Shown piece by piece: positions 8,831-16,678 of a stretch of 64,000 nucleotides of DNA. Location: NCBI RefSeq assembly GCF_020857975.1, contig NZ_JACWUO010000010.1, positions 62,001 through 126,000 of the forward strand, read 5' to 3'. Each line of letters begins with the position of its first letter. Positions within the stretch are counted from its first letter, which is position 1. The notes beneath the pieces are model-generated. The model was not told the origin of the DNA. It worked only from the letters and a program-made list of their open reading frames with translations, and ran no database searches. The position numbers and the translations under genes were made by a program. This stretch comes from Stenotrophomonas rhizophila (GTDB taxonomy: Bacteria; Pseudomonadota; Gammaproteobacteria; Xanthomonadales; Xanthomonadaceae).

Positions 8831-10319
8831 GGGCCTGGCCCAACAATGCCGCACTGTCGCCGACGAATTCGGGGGTGCCGGTGAGGATGCCCTTGAACTC
8901 CTTCAGCGGGTCGCTGAGCGACAGCCCGCGGCCGTCGATCTTGAGCTCGCGGATGGTGTCTTCGTGCGCGCCGCCGCGGTTCTTGATCACCGAGATCGCC
9001 TTGCGGATGCGCCCCTGCGCTTCGAAGAAGCGGAAAAGGATGACCGCATCGGCGATGTAGGACACGTTCAAGTTGCCGGTGGACATGCTGCCCACCAACC
9101 CATGCTGCGGGTTGACCAGGAAGGTCACCACGCCGCGCTGGTTGAGGTAGGAAAGCAGCTCATGCAGCTGCAGCATCAGCTGCTTTTCCTGCGGCATGGC
9201 GGCGACATAGCCGTTGAGGCTGTCGATCATCAGCACGCTGCAACCGCCCAGCTCGACCGCCTTCTGGATGTTCCAGGAGAACTCGCCGGGCGAGATGTCG
9301 GCCGGGTCCATCTGGATGATCTCCAGCAGGCCCGACGCCAAGTGCTGGTGCAGGTCGATGTCCAGCGCCCTGGCGCGCGCCAGCAGCGTGCCTACGCGCT
9401 CGTCGAACTCGAAGATGCAGCACTTTTCGCCGCGCTCGCAGGCCGCCCAGATGTATTGCAGGGCCACGTTGGTCTTGCCACTGCCGGCCGGGCCGGTGAG
9501 CAGGGTGCAGGTGCCGCGCAGGGGGCCGCCGCCGAGCAGGTTGTCGATCTCGGCCACGCCGCTGCCAACGGGGGTGCCACGGAACTGCTCGTGGTGCTGG
9601 TTGGCGATCAGGCGCGGAAATACCTCCAGGCCGCCGGCGCGGATCACCATGTCGTGGTAGCCGGCCACGAAGTCCACGCCGCGCAGCTTCTGCACCTGCA
9701 GCCGGCGCCGGGCCGGGCCGAAGTCCAGGGTCAGCCGTTCCAGCGACAGCACCCCGTGGCACAGGCTGTGCAGCTGGCCGTCGCGGTCTTCGCTGGTGGA
9801 GGTCAGGTCGTCGACCAGGAACACGGTGGCCGCCTTGGGCGCGAAGAACTGCTTCAACGCCAGGATCTGGCGGCGGTAGCGCAGCGAATCCTGCGCCAGC
9901 AGGCGCAGCTCGGACAGCGAGTCGAACACGATCCGCGACGGACCGATCCGGTCCACTTCGCCCAGGATCAGGTTGACCGTTTCATCCAGTTCCACCTCCC
10001 ACGAATGCAGCACCGACTGCAGGCGGCCGTTGCCCAGCGCGTCCTCGGCCGAGCCCAGCTCGAACAGGTGCAGCCCGTCCAGCGACCAGCCGTGCGCGGT
10101 AGCCACCTCGCGCAGTTCCTCGGCGGTCTCCGACAGGGTGATGTAGAGGCAGCGTTCGCCCCGGCGCAGGCCTTCGAGCAGGAACTGCAGCGACAAGGTG
10201 GTCTTGCCCGAACCGGGGGGGCCTTCCAGCAGATACAACCGCCCTTGCGGGAAGCCGCCGCGGAGGATCTGATCCAGGCCCTGGATACCGGTGGTGATGC
10301 GGGAAGTTTGTGTCTGCAT
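8820..10319 (-). CDS. KaiC-like tandem RecA/circadian-clock ATPase domain protein
   Basis: The 499-residue protein has two KaiC-type RecA domains, with Walker A motifs GPPGSGKT (33-40) and GPAGSGKT (276-283). Glutamates in LSETAEEL (67-68) and FDERVG (307) sit in the catalytic positions. The second domain ends with the family's IKNRGGAHEDTIREL. Aligned from memory with cyanobacterial KaiC, the phosphorylation pair Ser431-Thr432 corresponds to Ser420-Tyr421 here (SYIAD). No kaiA or kaiB is nearby. The gene overlaps a hybrid histidine kinase by 11 bp. A stress or timing role is possible, but a circadian function is not implied. Confidence 0.93.
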   Translation of the reverse strand: MQTQTSRITTGIQGLDQILRGGFPQGRLYLLEGPPGSGKTTLSLQFLLEGLRRGERCLYITLSETAEELREVATAHGWSLDGLHLFELGSAEDALGNGRLQSVLHSWEVELDETVNLILGEVDRIGPSRIVFDSLSELRLLAQDSLRYRRQILALKQFFAPKAATVFLVDDLTSTSEDRDGQLHSLCHGVLSLERLTLDFGPARRRLQVQKLRGVDFVAGYHDMVIRAGGLEVFPRLIANQHHEQFRGTPVGSGVAEIDNLLGGGPLRGTCTLLTGPAGSGKTNVALQYIWAACERGEKCCIFEFDERVGTLLARARALDIDLHQHLASGLLEIIQMDPADISPGEFSWNIQKAVELGGCSVLMIDSLNGYVAAMPQEKQLMLQLHELLSYLNQRGVVTFLVNPQHGLVGSMSTGNLNVSYIADAVILFRFFEAQGRIRKAISVIKNRGGAHEDTIRELKIDGRGLSLSDPLKEFKGILTGTPEFVGDSAALLGQAHAR

Positions 10320-10445
10320 AGGTTCGCCATTTTCGACGCGGCGAGTCTAGCAACGGGTCTTGTGTAGGCCTTGTGTGATCTGCGTTGCTGGCTGAAAGCA
10401 CATTAAGCAACGTGTGGGCCGCGTAAAACCAGCCGGCAGCGCAGC

Positions 10446-10826
10446 CTAGGCAAAATCCTTGAGGATCTCGCCGATACCGGCCGGCGAAAGCTCCAACCCC
10501 AGCGCGGTGCCCGGGTTGACCACCACGCCATACCCGCCGGGCACGCGCTTGAGCACCTCGAGCATCGGCATGCGCAGCGTGTGCGGGGCCTGCTGGCTGT
10601 GGAAGCCGACCCGCGCCATGTCGGTGAACACCGCCACGTGCAGCACGCCCTGCTTGTCGAACAGCAGCGGGTCGAAGCCGCTGCCGTCGGGAGTGACCAG
10701 GCTGCCGGTCAGCAGCACCACCTCGGAAGCCACGAAGGCCTTCATGAACAGCGCGATCGGCAGCTGGCCGTCCATCGCGGACTTGAGCAGGGTTTCGATC
10801 GGGGTCTGCGGGGCAAGCTCGGTCAT
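10446..10826 (-). CDS. SseB-family protein
   Basis: The 126-residue cytoplasmic protein starts MTELAPQTPIETLLKSAMDG. It fits the SseB N-terminal domain family: ALFMKAFVASEVVLLTG, PLLFDKQGVLHVAVFTDMARV, and GYGVVVNPGTALGLELSPAGIGEILKDF. The ATG at 10826 is chosen because the region before it is repeat sequence. It lies about 120 bp upstream of the kaiC-like gene on the same strand. The molecular function of this family in non-pathogens is unknown. Confidence 0.82.
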   Translation of the reverse strand: MTELAPQTPIETLLKSAMDGQLPIALFMKAFVASEVVLLTGSLVTPDGSGFDPLLFDKQGVLHVAVFTDMARVGFHSQQAPHTLRMPMLEVLKRVPGGYGVVVNPGTALGLELSPAGIGEILKDFA

Positions 10827-10879
10827 GGGGCCATGGGTGCGACGGTTGCGGGGGCGCCATTGTAACGGGGTGCCGTGGC

Positions 10880-10994
10880 GATACCGGCAACGGTGGCGCA
10901 ATGCGTACCCACCGACGGTGGCGCGGTGTATCCACCAACGGTGGCGAAGCGTACCCACCAACGGTGGCGCAGTGTACCCACCAACGGTGGGTAC
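10880..10994. repeat. Tandem array of GTAC/GTAG-type palindromic repeats
   Basis: Four contiguous units of about 23 bp begin at 10905, 10928, 10951 and 10974, following the pattern GTACCCACCAACGGTGGCG plus four variable bases, with a degenerate fifth unit before them. The last unit, 10974-10994, is a perfect hairpin (GTACCCACC-AAC-GGTGGGTAC). They resemble SMAG repeats of Stenotrophomonas. The array sits directly after the stop codon of the alpha-amylase gene and in front of the sseB-like gene. Confidence 0.75.
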
Positions 10995-12716
10995 CTACCG
11001 GGCCAGGCGCCGGGTACGGGCCTGCTGGTCGGCGACGGCGCGCTGCAGCTCGGCCTGCAGCTGCGGCTGGGCCACCGGGGCATCCAGCAGGTATACCTTG
11101 ACCCCGTGCGCGGGTACGGTCGCCTTGAGGCTGCCCTTCACCTGCTGGCTGCCGCCGTCCAGCGCGTCGCGCCAGCGGCCTGCCTGCAGGTAGCGGCGCA
11201 CCTGGATCGTGCGCGCAGTGTCGCCCTTGTTGAGCAGCACCAGCGCGGTCTGGGTGGTATCGCCCTGCTGCAGCACACGGAAGAACACCGCTTCGTCCCC
11301 GTGCAGGCGCTCGTTGACCTGCAGGCCGCGCTGCAGCGCCGGGGTGGCCTGGCGCAGCCGGGCAATGCGCTGCAGCGGGGCGAAGATCGGGCTCTGCGGC
11401 GCTTGGTTGACGCGCTCCTGCCCGAAGTAGGCACGATTGCCGGCATGCTCGGCGCGGCTGCGCATGAAGCCGGTTTCCGAGCCGTAGTAGATCACCGGGA
11501 TGCCGCGCGCGGTGAACAGCCAGTGGTGGGCGTCGATGAAGCCGTTGTCGCTGGCGTCCAGGCGGGCCATGTCGTGGTTGTCGTAGAAGCTCATCAGCTC
11601 ATACGGATTGGCGTATGGCCCGTCGAGCAGGTGCAGCGGCTCGGCCAGGGTTTCAAAGCCCTTCTGCGCTTTCCCGAACACGGACGACAACGCGCCACGC
11701 AGCGGGAAATCCAGCACGCTGACGTTCGCGTTGGCCGGCCAGGTGTGCTCGGCGATCTTGCCGGCATCGTAGTCGAAGGCCTCGCCGAACATGAACATGC
11801 CCGGATGCGCGGCGCGGATGCGGCCGACGAATTCATGCCACCACGGGTGCGGCAACCAACCGATGGTGTCGATGCGCAGCGCATCCACGCCCTGCGCGGT
11901 CCACTGCAGGTAGGCGCCGACCAGGTAATCCATCACCGCCGGACTATGCGGATTGAAATCGGACAGCTCGGCCAGGTTGCCGTCGAAGATCGAGCCGTTC
12001 TTGCTGTCGACCGGGCCGATGTTGTTATAGAACGCATGCAGCGGGTTGTGCGCCGGGTCCAGCTGCTGCGGCGGCAGGTTCTGGTGGTCGGCGACGAGCG
12101 TTCCGTGCTTGTCGAAGAGCTGCCCGAACTGCGGCTGGCGCGTTGGCATGGTCCACGCCGGCGAGCCGTGGTTGCCGACGATGTCCAGTACCACCTTCAG
12201 CCTGGCCGCGTGCAGGCCGCGGGTGAGCCCGGCAAAGTCCAGGCCGGCGCTGGGCAGGTGCTCGTCGAGTTTGTAGAAGTTGATGCCCCAGTAGCCGTGG
12301 TAGCCGGTCTTGCCGCGGTCGGTCAGGGTGCTGCTGCAGCTGATCGGCTTGCTGCCGGTGAAGGCCTGGTCGGGGTTGTCCACGATCGGAGTGATCCACA
12401 CCGCGCCGAAACCCAGGTTGGCGATGTAGTCGGCGTTGTCGAGCACACCCTTGAAGTCGCCGCCGAGGTAGCCGATGTTGCCGTCGACCTTGTCCGGGCA
12501 CGCCACCGGGATGTCGAAGGTGCGGTGCCTGCCGCCCTGGTCGCGGTGGTCGTTGTCCGGGTCACCGTTGACGAAGCGGTCGGTGACCACGAAGTACACC
12601 GCCTCGCTGGCGAACGGTTCGCTGGTACCCACATACTCCGGGCGCGGCGCGGCGACGGCCTGGGCCGACAGCAGTGCGAACGACAGGCCCAGCGACAACC
12701 GGGAAGAACCACGCAT
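10995..12716 (-). CDS. Secreted alpha-amylase family (GH13) protein
   Basis: The 573-residue product has a signal peptide (LSLGLSFALLSAQAVAA) and a GH13 barrel. Conserved regions include DIVGNH, the nucleophile Asp283 in ALRIDTIG, the acid/base Glu312 in FGEAFDYD, and Asp382 in YDNHDMARL. A C-terminal beta-domain follows. It resembles bacterial alpha-amylases and cyclomaltodextrinase/glucanotransferase-like enzymes that cleave starch or maltodextrin outside the cytoplasm. The ATG at 12716 overlaps the stop of the permease gene (TGATG), so it is the third gene of a coupled operon (glycosidase, permease, amylase). Confidence 0.92.
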   Translation of the reverse strand: MRGSSRLSLGLSFALLSAQAVAAPRPEYVGTSEPFASEAVYFVVTDRFVNGDPDNDHRDQGGRHRTFDIPVACPDKVDGNIGYLGGDFKGVLDNADYIANLGFGAVWITPIVDNPDQAFTGSKPISCSSTLTDRGKTGYHGYWGINFYKLDEHLPSAGLDFAGLTRGLHAARLKVVLDIVGNHGSPAWTMPTRQPQFGQLFDKHGTLVADHQNLPPQQLDPAHNPLHAFYNNIGPVDSKNGSIFDGNLAELSDFNPHSPAVMDYLVGAYLQWTAQGVDALRIDTIGWLPHPWWHEFVGRIRAAHPGMFMFGEAFDYDAGKIAEHTWPANANVSVLDFPLRGALSSVFGKAQKGFETLAEPLHLLDGPYANPYELMSFYDNHDMARLDASDNGFIDAHHWLFTARGIPVIYYGSETGFMRSRAEHAGNRAYFGQERVNQAPQSPIFAPLQRIARLRQATPALQRGLQVNERLHGDEAVFFRVLQQGDTTQTALVLLNKGDTARTIQVRRYLQAGRWRDALDGGSQQVKGSLKATVPAHGVKVYLLDAPVAQPQLQAELQRAVADQQARTRRLAR

Positions 12717-14203
12717 CAGGCAAGCTCCTGTGAGGAAGGCACGTACAGCACGCACAGCCCGGCCAGCACCAGGCTGGCCCCGCCCAGGGCGAGCACGTGC
12801 ATCGGATCGCCGCCCAGCCAGGTGCGCAGCATGAAGCCCAGCGCGCTGGCGGCGACCAGCTGCGGGATGACGATGAAGAAATTGAACAGGCCCATGTAGA
12901 TGCCCATCTTGGCCGCCGGCACGCTGTCGGACAGCATCGCGTAGGGCAGCGACAGGATCGAGGCCCAAGCGAAGCCCACCCCGACCATCGACAGCAGCAG
13001 CCACCTGGGGTCGTCGATGAACATCAGCGAGACCAGCCCGGCGCCGCCCAGCCACAGGTTGAGCAGGTGGCTCCAGCGCAGGCCGAACCGGCGCACCATC
13101 GGCGGGATCAGCAACGCAGCCAGCGCGGCAAAGCCGTTGTAGGCGCCAAACAATACGCCCACCCAGTTGGCGCCCTCGTTGTAGGCGGCCGAGGCGGGGT
13201 CGGTGGAGCCGAAGTGGGTGCCGGCCACCGCGGCGGTGGTGTAGATCCACATCGCAAACAACGCGAACCACGAGAAGAACTGCACCCAGGCCAGCCGCCG
13301 CATGGTCTGCGGCATGCTGCGCAGGTCATCGACGATCTGCGCCAGCATATGCGTGCCCGGCACTACCCGCGCCAGGCCCAGCAGCACGCCATAGGCCGCA
13401 CACAGCCCGGCCAGCACATACAGCATCTTGTCGCCGCGCTGCCAGGCGATGGCCGCGGCCAGTACCACCCCGACCAGCAGCCACAGGGCGCCCTGCGCCC
13501 ACGCCGGCGGGCCGGCCACGCGCGCAGGCAGGTGCGCGGCGGGCGGCTGCGCATCGGCGAACCCGGCCAGTTCGGCCGGCGAATACTCACGCGTACGCAG
13601 CACCGTCCAGCAGATCGCGCCCAGCAGCACCACCGCACCGAAGTAGAACGCATAGCGCACGGTATCGGGCACCTGCCCTGCCCCGGCGGTGTTGGCCACG
13701 CCGAGGTGGGCCAGGATGAAGGGCAGGAAGCTGGCCACGATCGCGCCGATGCCGATGAAGAAGCTCTGCATCGCATAGCCGGCCGGCCGCTGGCGCGGCG
13801 CCAGCTGGTCGCCGACAAAGGCACGGAACGGCTCCATCGATACGTTGATCGAGGCATCCAGCACCCACAGCGTGCCGGCCGCGATCCACAGCGTCGGCGA
13901 GTTGGGCATCACCAGCAGCGCCAGGGTGGTGAGCACCGCGCCGGCCATGAAGTACGGACGGCGCCGGCCCCAGCGGGTCCAGGTGCGGTCGGACCAGTAA
14001 CCGATCACCGGCTGCACCAGCAGGCCGGTCAGCGGCGCGGCGATCCACAGCCCGGGCACCGCGTCCATCGGCGCGCCCAGGGTTTCGAAGATGCGGCTGG
14101 CATTGGCGTTCTGCAGGGCGAACCCGAACTGGATGCCGAGGAAGCCGAAGCACATGTTCCAGATCTGCCGGAACGACAGCGTGGGCTTGGCCGGGCGGCT
14201 CAT
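12716..14203 (-). CDS. MFS sugar permease (maltose/oligosaccharide type)
   Basis: The 495-residue integral membrane protein has about 12 hydrophobic segments. It contains the sugar-transporter signature IGYWSDRTWTRWGRRRPYFM after transmembrane segment 2 and begins FRQIWNMCFGFLGIQFGFALQ, as in the SLC45/GPH-like maltose permeases of Xanthomonas and Caulobacter. It should move maltose or maltodextrin from periplasm to cytoplasm. Its ATG overlaps the upstream glycosidase stop (ATGA), and its stop overlaps the amylase start, so all three are translationally coupled. Substrate is inferred from the neighbouring glycosidases. Confidence 0.9.
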   Translation of the reverse strand: MSRPAKPTLSFRQIWNMCFGFLGIQFGFALQNANASRIFETLGAPMDAVPGLWIAAPLTGLLVQPVIGYWSDRTWTRWGRRRPYFMAGAVLTTLALLVMPNSPTLWIAAGTLWVLDASINVSMEPFRAFVGDQLAPRQRPAGYAMQSFFIGIGAIVASFLPFILAHLGVANTAGAGQVPDTVRYAFYFGAVVLLGAICWTVLRTREYSPAELAGFADAQPPAAHLPARVAGPPAWAQGALWLLVGVVLAAAIAWQRGDKMLYVLAGLCAAYGVLLGLARVVPGTHMLAQIVDDLRSMPQTMRRLAWVQFFSWFALFAMWIYTTAAVAGTHFGSTDPASAAYNEGANWVGVLFGAYNGFAALAALLIPPMVRRFGLRWSHLLNLWLGGAGLVSLMFIDDPRWLLLSMVGVGFAWASILSLPYAMLSDSVPAAKMGIYMGLFNFFIVIPQLVAASALGFMLRTWLGGDPMHVLALGGASLVLAGLCVLYVPSSQELA

Positions 14204-16401
14204 CGTGCATCCCCTGCGGCAGGGGCGATCGGCGCAATCAGCAGCGCGCTGACCTGGGCCTGGTTGAGCACGCCGTCGCGGCCGCCCTTGCCGCCGTTGT
14301 ACTGGGCGAAGTGGGTCAGCGCGCTCATATTGAAGCCTTGTTCCAGGGTGAAGCGGCAGCGCCCCTTGGGCAGCTCGAATTCGGCGGCGGTGGAGTCCCG
14401 CGGGCCGACGCTGTGCGGCATCACCACGGTTGCGCGCTGCGCCGGCTGGCCGGGGCACTGCGCGACCAGTTGTTTCACCGCCGCGGTGACGCCGGTGTTG
14501 ATCGGGCCATTGGGATTGGCATAGCGCAGGCGGATGCGCACCCGGGTGGGGGCCGCGGCCGTCCAGGACCATTGCCTCGCGCCGGCCAGGCGCTGCTGCA
14601 GGCCGACGCAGGTCGTCGGGCTGTGCAGCGATTCCAGCGGGCCGTCGCGGCGGGTGAGGCTGAGGCAGTGCTGGTGGCCGTCGTCGCTGAGGGTGAGCGG
14701 TGAGGCGGAGGTGACCGCGCGGCCGTCCAGCCACAGCACGTGGTTGGCGGGGAACGGGATCGACCACGCCCTGCCGCGTTTGACGGGGTTGGGCGCGGTG
14801 GGCGTGGCGGGGGCGTAGGCAGCTGCAGAAGCAGAGGCAACCGAGCGTGGCTCGGCACTCCCCGGCGCCGGTGCGGCCACCAGCTGCACGGTGACGGTGT
14901 TGCCCCTGCGCGTAGTCCTGCCGGCCACCAGCAGCTGCCCGTCGAGCTTGCGCGGGAGCTTGAGCACGTAGCGGGTCTTGCCGTCGTCCAGTTCGATGCT
15001 GCTGCGCTTGCCGAACAGCTGCGGCACCAGCGCCGTCGGCAGTTTCGGCGCCACGCTGCCATCGGCTTCCACGCCGAACACGCCTTCCAGCACCATCGAC
15101 AGGTAACCGGCCACCGACCACAACTGGCGCGGCGAATTGACCACCGGGCCGCTCAAGGCGCCTTCGTCGACATGCACAGCCAAGCGCCGCATCTCGTAGT
15201 TCTCCATGTTGGAGCCGGCCAGCGCCGTGCCGCGCATCAGCGACTGGATCTCCAGCTGGATGCGGGCGGCGTCATCGAGCCGGCGCGCGGCGCGCAGCGA
15301 ATACGCGCTGACGAACGGCCAGACTGCGCGATTGTGGTAGATCGGCTGCTGCGCCTGCTGCGGCCATACCACCGGGCTGCCGCCCTCCACCGCCGGGTAA
15401 TTGGCCAGCGCGCGGCGGGCGCGGTCGGCCGGGAACACGTCGGCCAGCACGCCCAGCGAGATCGCCAGCAGGTCGTACTTGGCATACGGCACCGGGTGCG
15501 CAGCCTCGCCGATGTAGCTCATGTACAGCCCGGCGTCCTCGCGCCAGAAGCGCGCATCGATCTGGACGGCCAGCGCGTCGGCCCAGCCGGCGTAGTCCGC
15601 CACGCGGGCATCGCCGCGCTCGCGGGCCAGCCGCTCGGCCAGCCGCAGCGCCTGGTAGTGCAGCACGTTGGTGGACAGCGCGAAGGAATCGCCGATGAAG
15701 CGTACGTCCTTGGCCGTCCAGTCCGGGTAGGTCTGCTCACGCCAGTCCAGGAACGAGGTCTCGCCGCGGTACAGGCCGATGCGCGGATCGAATACCGCCG
15801 CGCGGTCCTGCGCCAGGGTGGCCTGCAGGGCCTGCCAGGTCTGTCCGGCGAACGCCGGGTCATCGAGCAGCGCGCGCGCGGCCAGGAACCACACCACCCG
15901 ATCGCTGCTGATCGGCCAGCTGCCGCCCGAGCCGGTGTCCTGGGCGACGAACAGCCCCGGGGTATGCCCGCCGCGGGCGGTGGACAGCTTGAACTGCAGC
16001 GATTGGCGGGTGCGTACCGGGTCCAGCCGCGCCAGCGCCAGGTCGGCGGCGAAACTCACGTCGCGGGTCCACACATAGGGCCAGCGTTCGCCGGTCTGGA
16101 AGCAGTTGCAGGGCACCGGCCTGCCCTGGTTGAAGGCCGGGTCGCGGATGGCGTCCACGCGGTCGGCGTCCAGCTCCTGCTGGGCCAGCGCGAACAGCGA
16201 GTCGAACATCATGCTGCCGGTCTGGCTGCGCATTGGCGCGGCGGCCACGTGCACCTCGCCCTGCGGCGTATGCAGGACGAAGCCGCCGTCGGCAGCCGGT
16301 TCGGCGCGCGCGGTGCGGCCGTCGAAGGTCAGGTCCGCCGCAGTCGCGGTCGAACCCAGCGCCAGCCCGAAGGCGGCGGTCAGGCAGATCATCTTCAGCA
16401 T
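14200..16401 (-). CDS. Exported six-hairpin (alpha/alpha)6-barrel glycosidase, likely debranching or glucosidase enzyme
   Basis: The 733-residue product has a signal peptide (LKMICLTAAFGLALGSTATA) and a toroidal helical catalytic domain, with RWPYVWTRDVSFAADLALARL, WPISSDRVVWFLAARAL, FIGDSFALSTN and NRAVWPFVSAY. These are typical of amylo-alpha-1,6-glucosidase/glucoamylase-like enzymes. The last 200 residues look like a beta-rich accessory region. The ATG at 16401 is chosen because it starts the signal peptide, although no strong ribosome site is visible. It is the first gene of the permease-amylase operon, and an operator-like site lies about 190 bp upstream. The exact linkage cleaved is not known. 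Confidence 0.8.
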   Translation of the reverse strand: MLKMICLTAAFGLALGSTATAADLTFDGRTARAEPAADGGFVLHTPQGEVHVAAAPMRSQTGSMMFDSLFALAQQELDADRVDAIRDPAFNQGRPVPCNCFQTGERWPYVWTRDVSFAADLALARLDPVRTRQSLQFKLSTARGGHTPGLFVAQDTGSGGSWPISSDRVVWFLAARALLDDPAFAGQTWQALQATLAQDRAAVFDPRIGLYRGETSFLDWREQTYPDWTAKDVRFIGDSFALSTNVLHYQALRLAERLARERGDARVADYAGWADALAVQIDARFWREDAGLYMSYIGEAAHPVPYAKYDLLAISLGVLADVFPADRARRALANYPAVEGGSPVVWPQQAQQPIYHNRAVWPFVSAYSLRAARRLDDAARIQLEIQSLMRGTALAGSNMENYEMRRLAVHVDEGALSGPVVNSPRQLWSVAGYLSMVLEGVFGVEADGSVAPKLPTALVPQLFGKRSSIELDDGKTRYVLKLPRKLDGQLLVAGRTTRRGNTVTVQLVAAPAPGSAEPRSVASASAAAYAPATPTAPNPVKRGRAWSIPFPANHVLWLDGRAVTSASPLTLSDDGHQHCLSLTRRDGPLESLHSPTTCVGLQQRLAGARQWSWTAAAPTRVRIRLRYANPNGPINTGVTAAVKQLVAQCPGQPAQRATVVMPHSVGPRDSTAAEFELPKGRCRFTLEQGFNMSALTHFAQYNGGKGGRDGVLNQAQVSALLIAPIAPAAGDAR

Positions 16402-16592
16402 CGAAGCGGACGACCGGCTTGCGCCCGTCGGCCTCCCTCCCTCGTTGCACGCGTTGTGGTTACCCAGCCCCGCACCGGCCAACGGCCGGTACCTGCCGGC
16501 GGATGACTGCAGCGGTGCGGCGCTGCGCTCGCGGCCCCCTCCCAGGGTGCCTTGGCTCCATGGTAGACGGCAGGCCGCAGCGCGCGTCCCTC

Positions 16593-16606
16593 TGCATACG
16601 TATTCA
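16593..16606. promoter_or_regulatory. Operator-like site 1, TGCATACGTATTCA
   Basis: This near-palindrome has core ATACGTAT with a central CG and lies between the divergent six-hairpin glycosidase and GH97 genes. The same 14 bases occur (in either orientation) at 18937-18950 and 24461-24474. It is probably a LacI-family operator controlling both divergent units. Confidence 0.7.
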
Positions 16607-16678
16607 TCGCCATGCGGCCGGAGCCCCGGATCTGCGTGGCTATAGTCCAGCCATGTCCGGGCCGCCTTGGGAGGGGAA

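Noticed and set aside
10880-10994. Possible small CRISPR array
   Set aside because: The repeated units are contiguous, self-complementary and lack unique spacers; no cas genes are present. They fit SMAG-type palindromic repeats.
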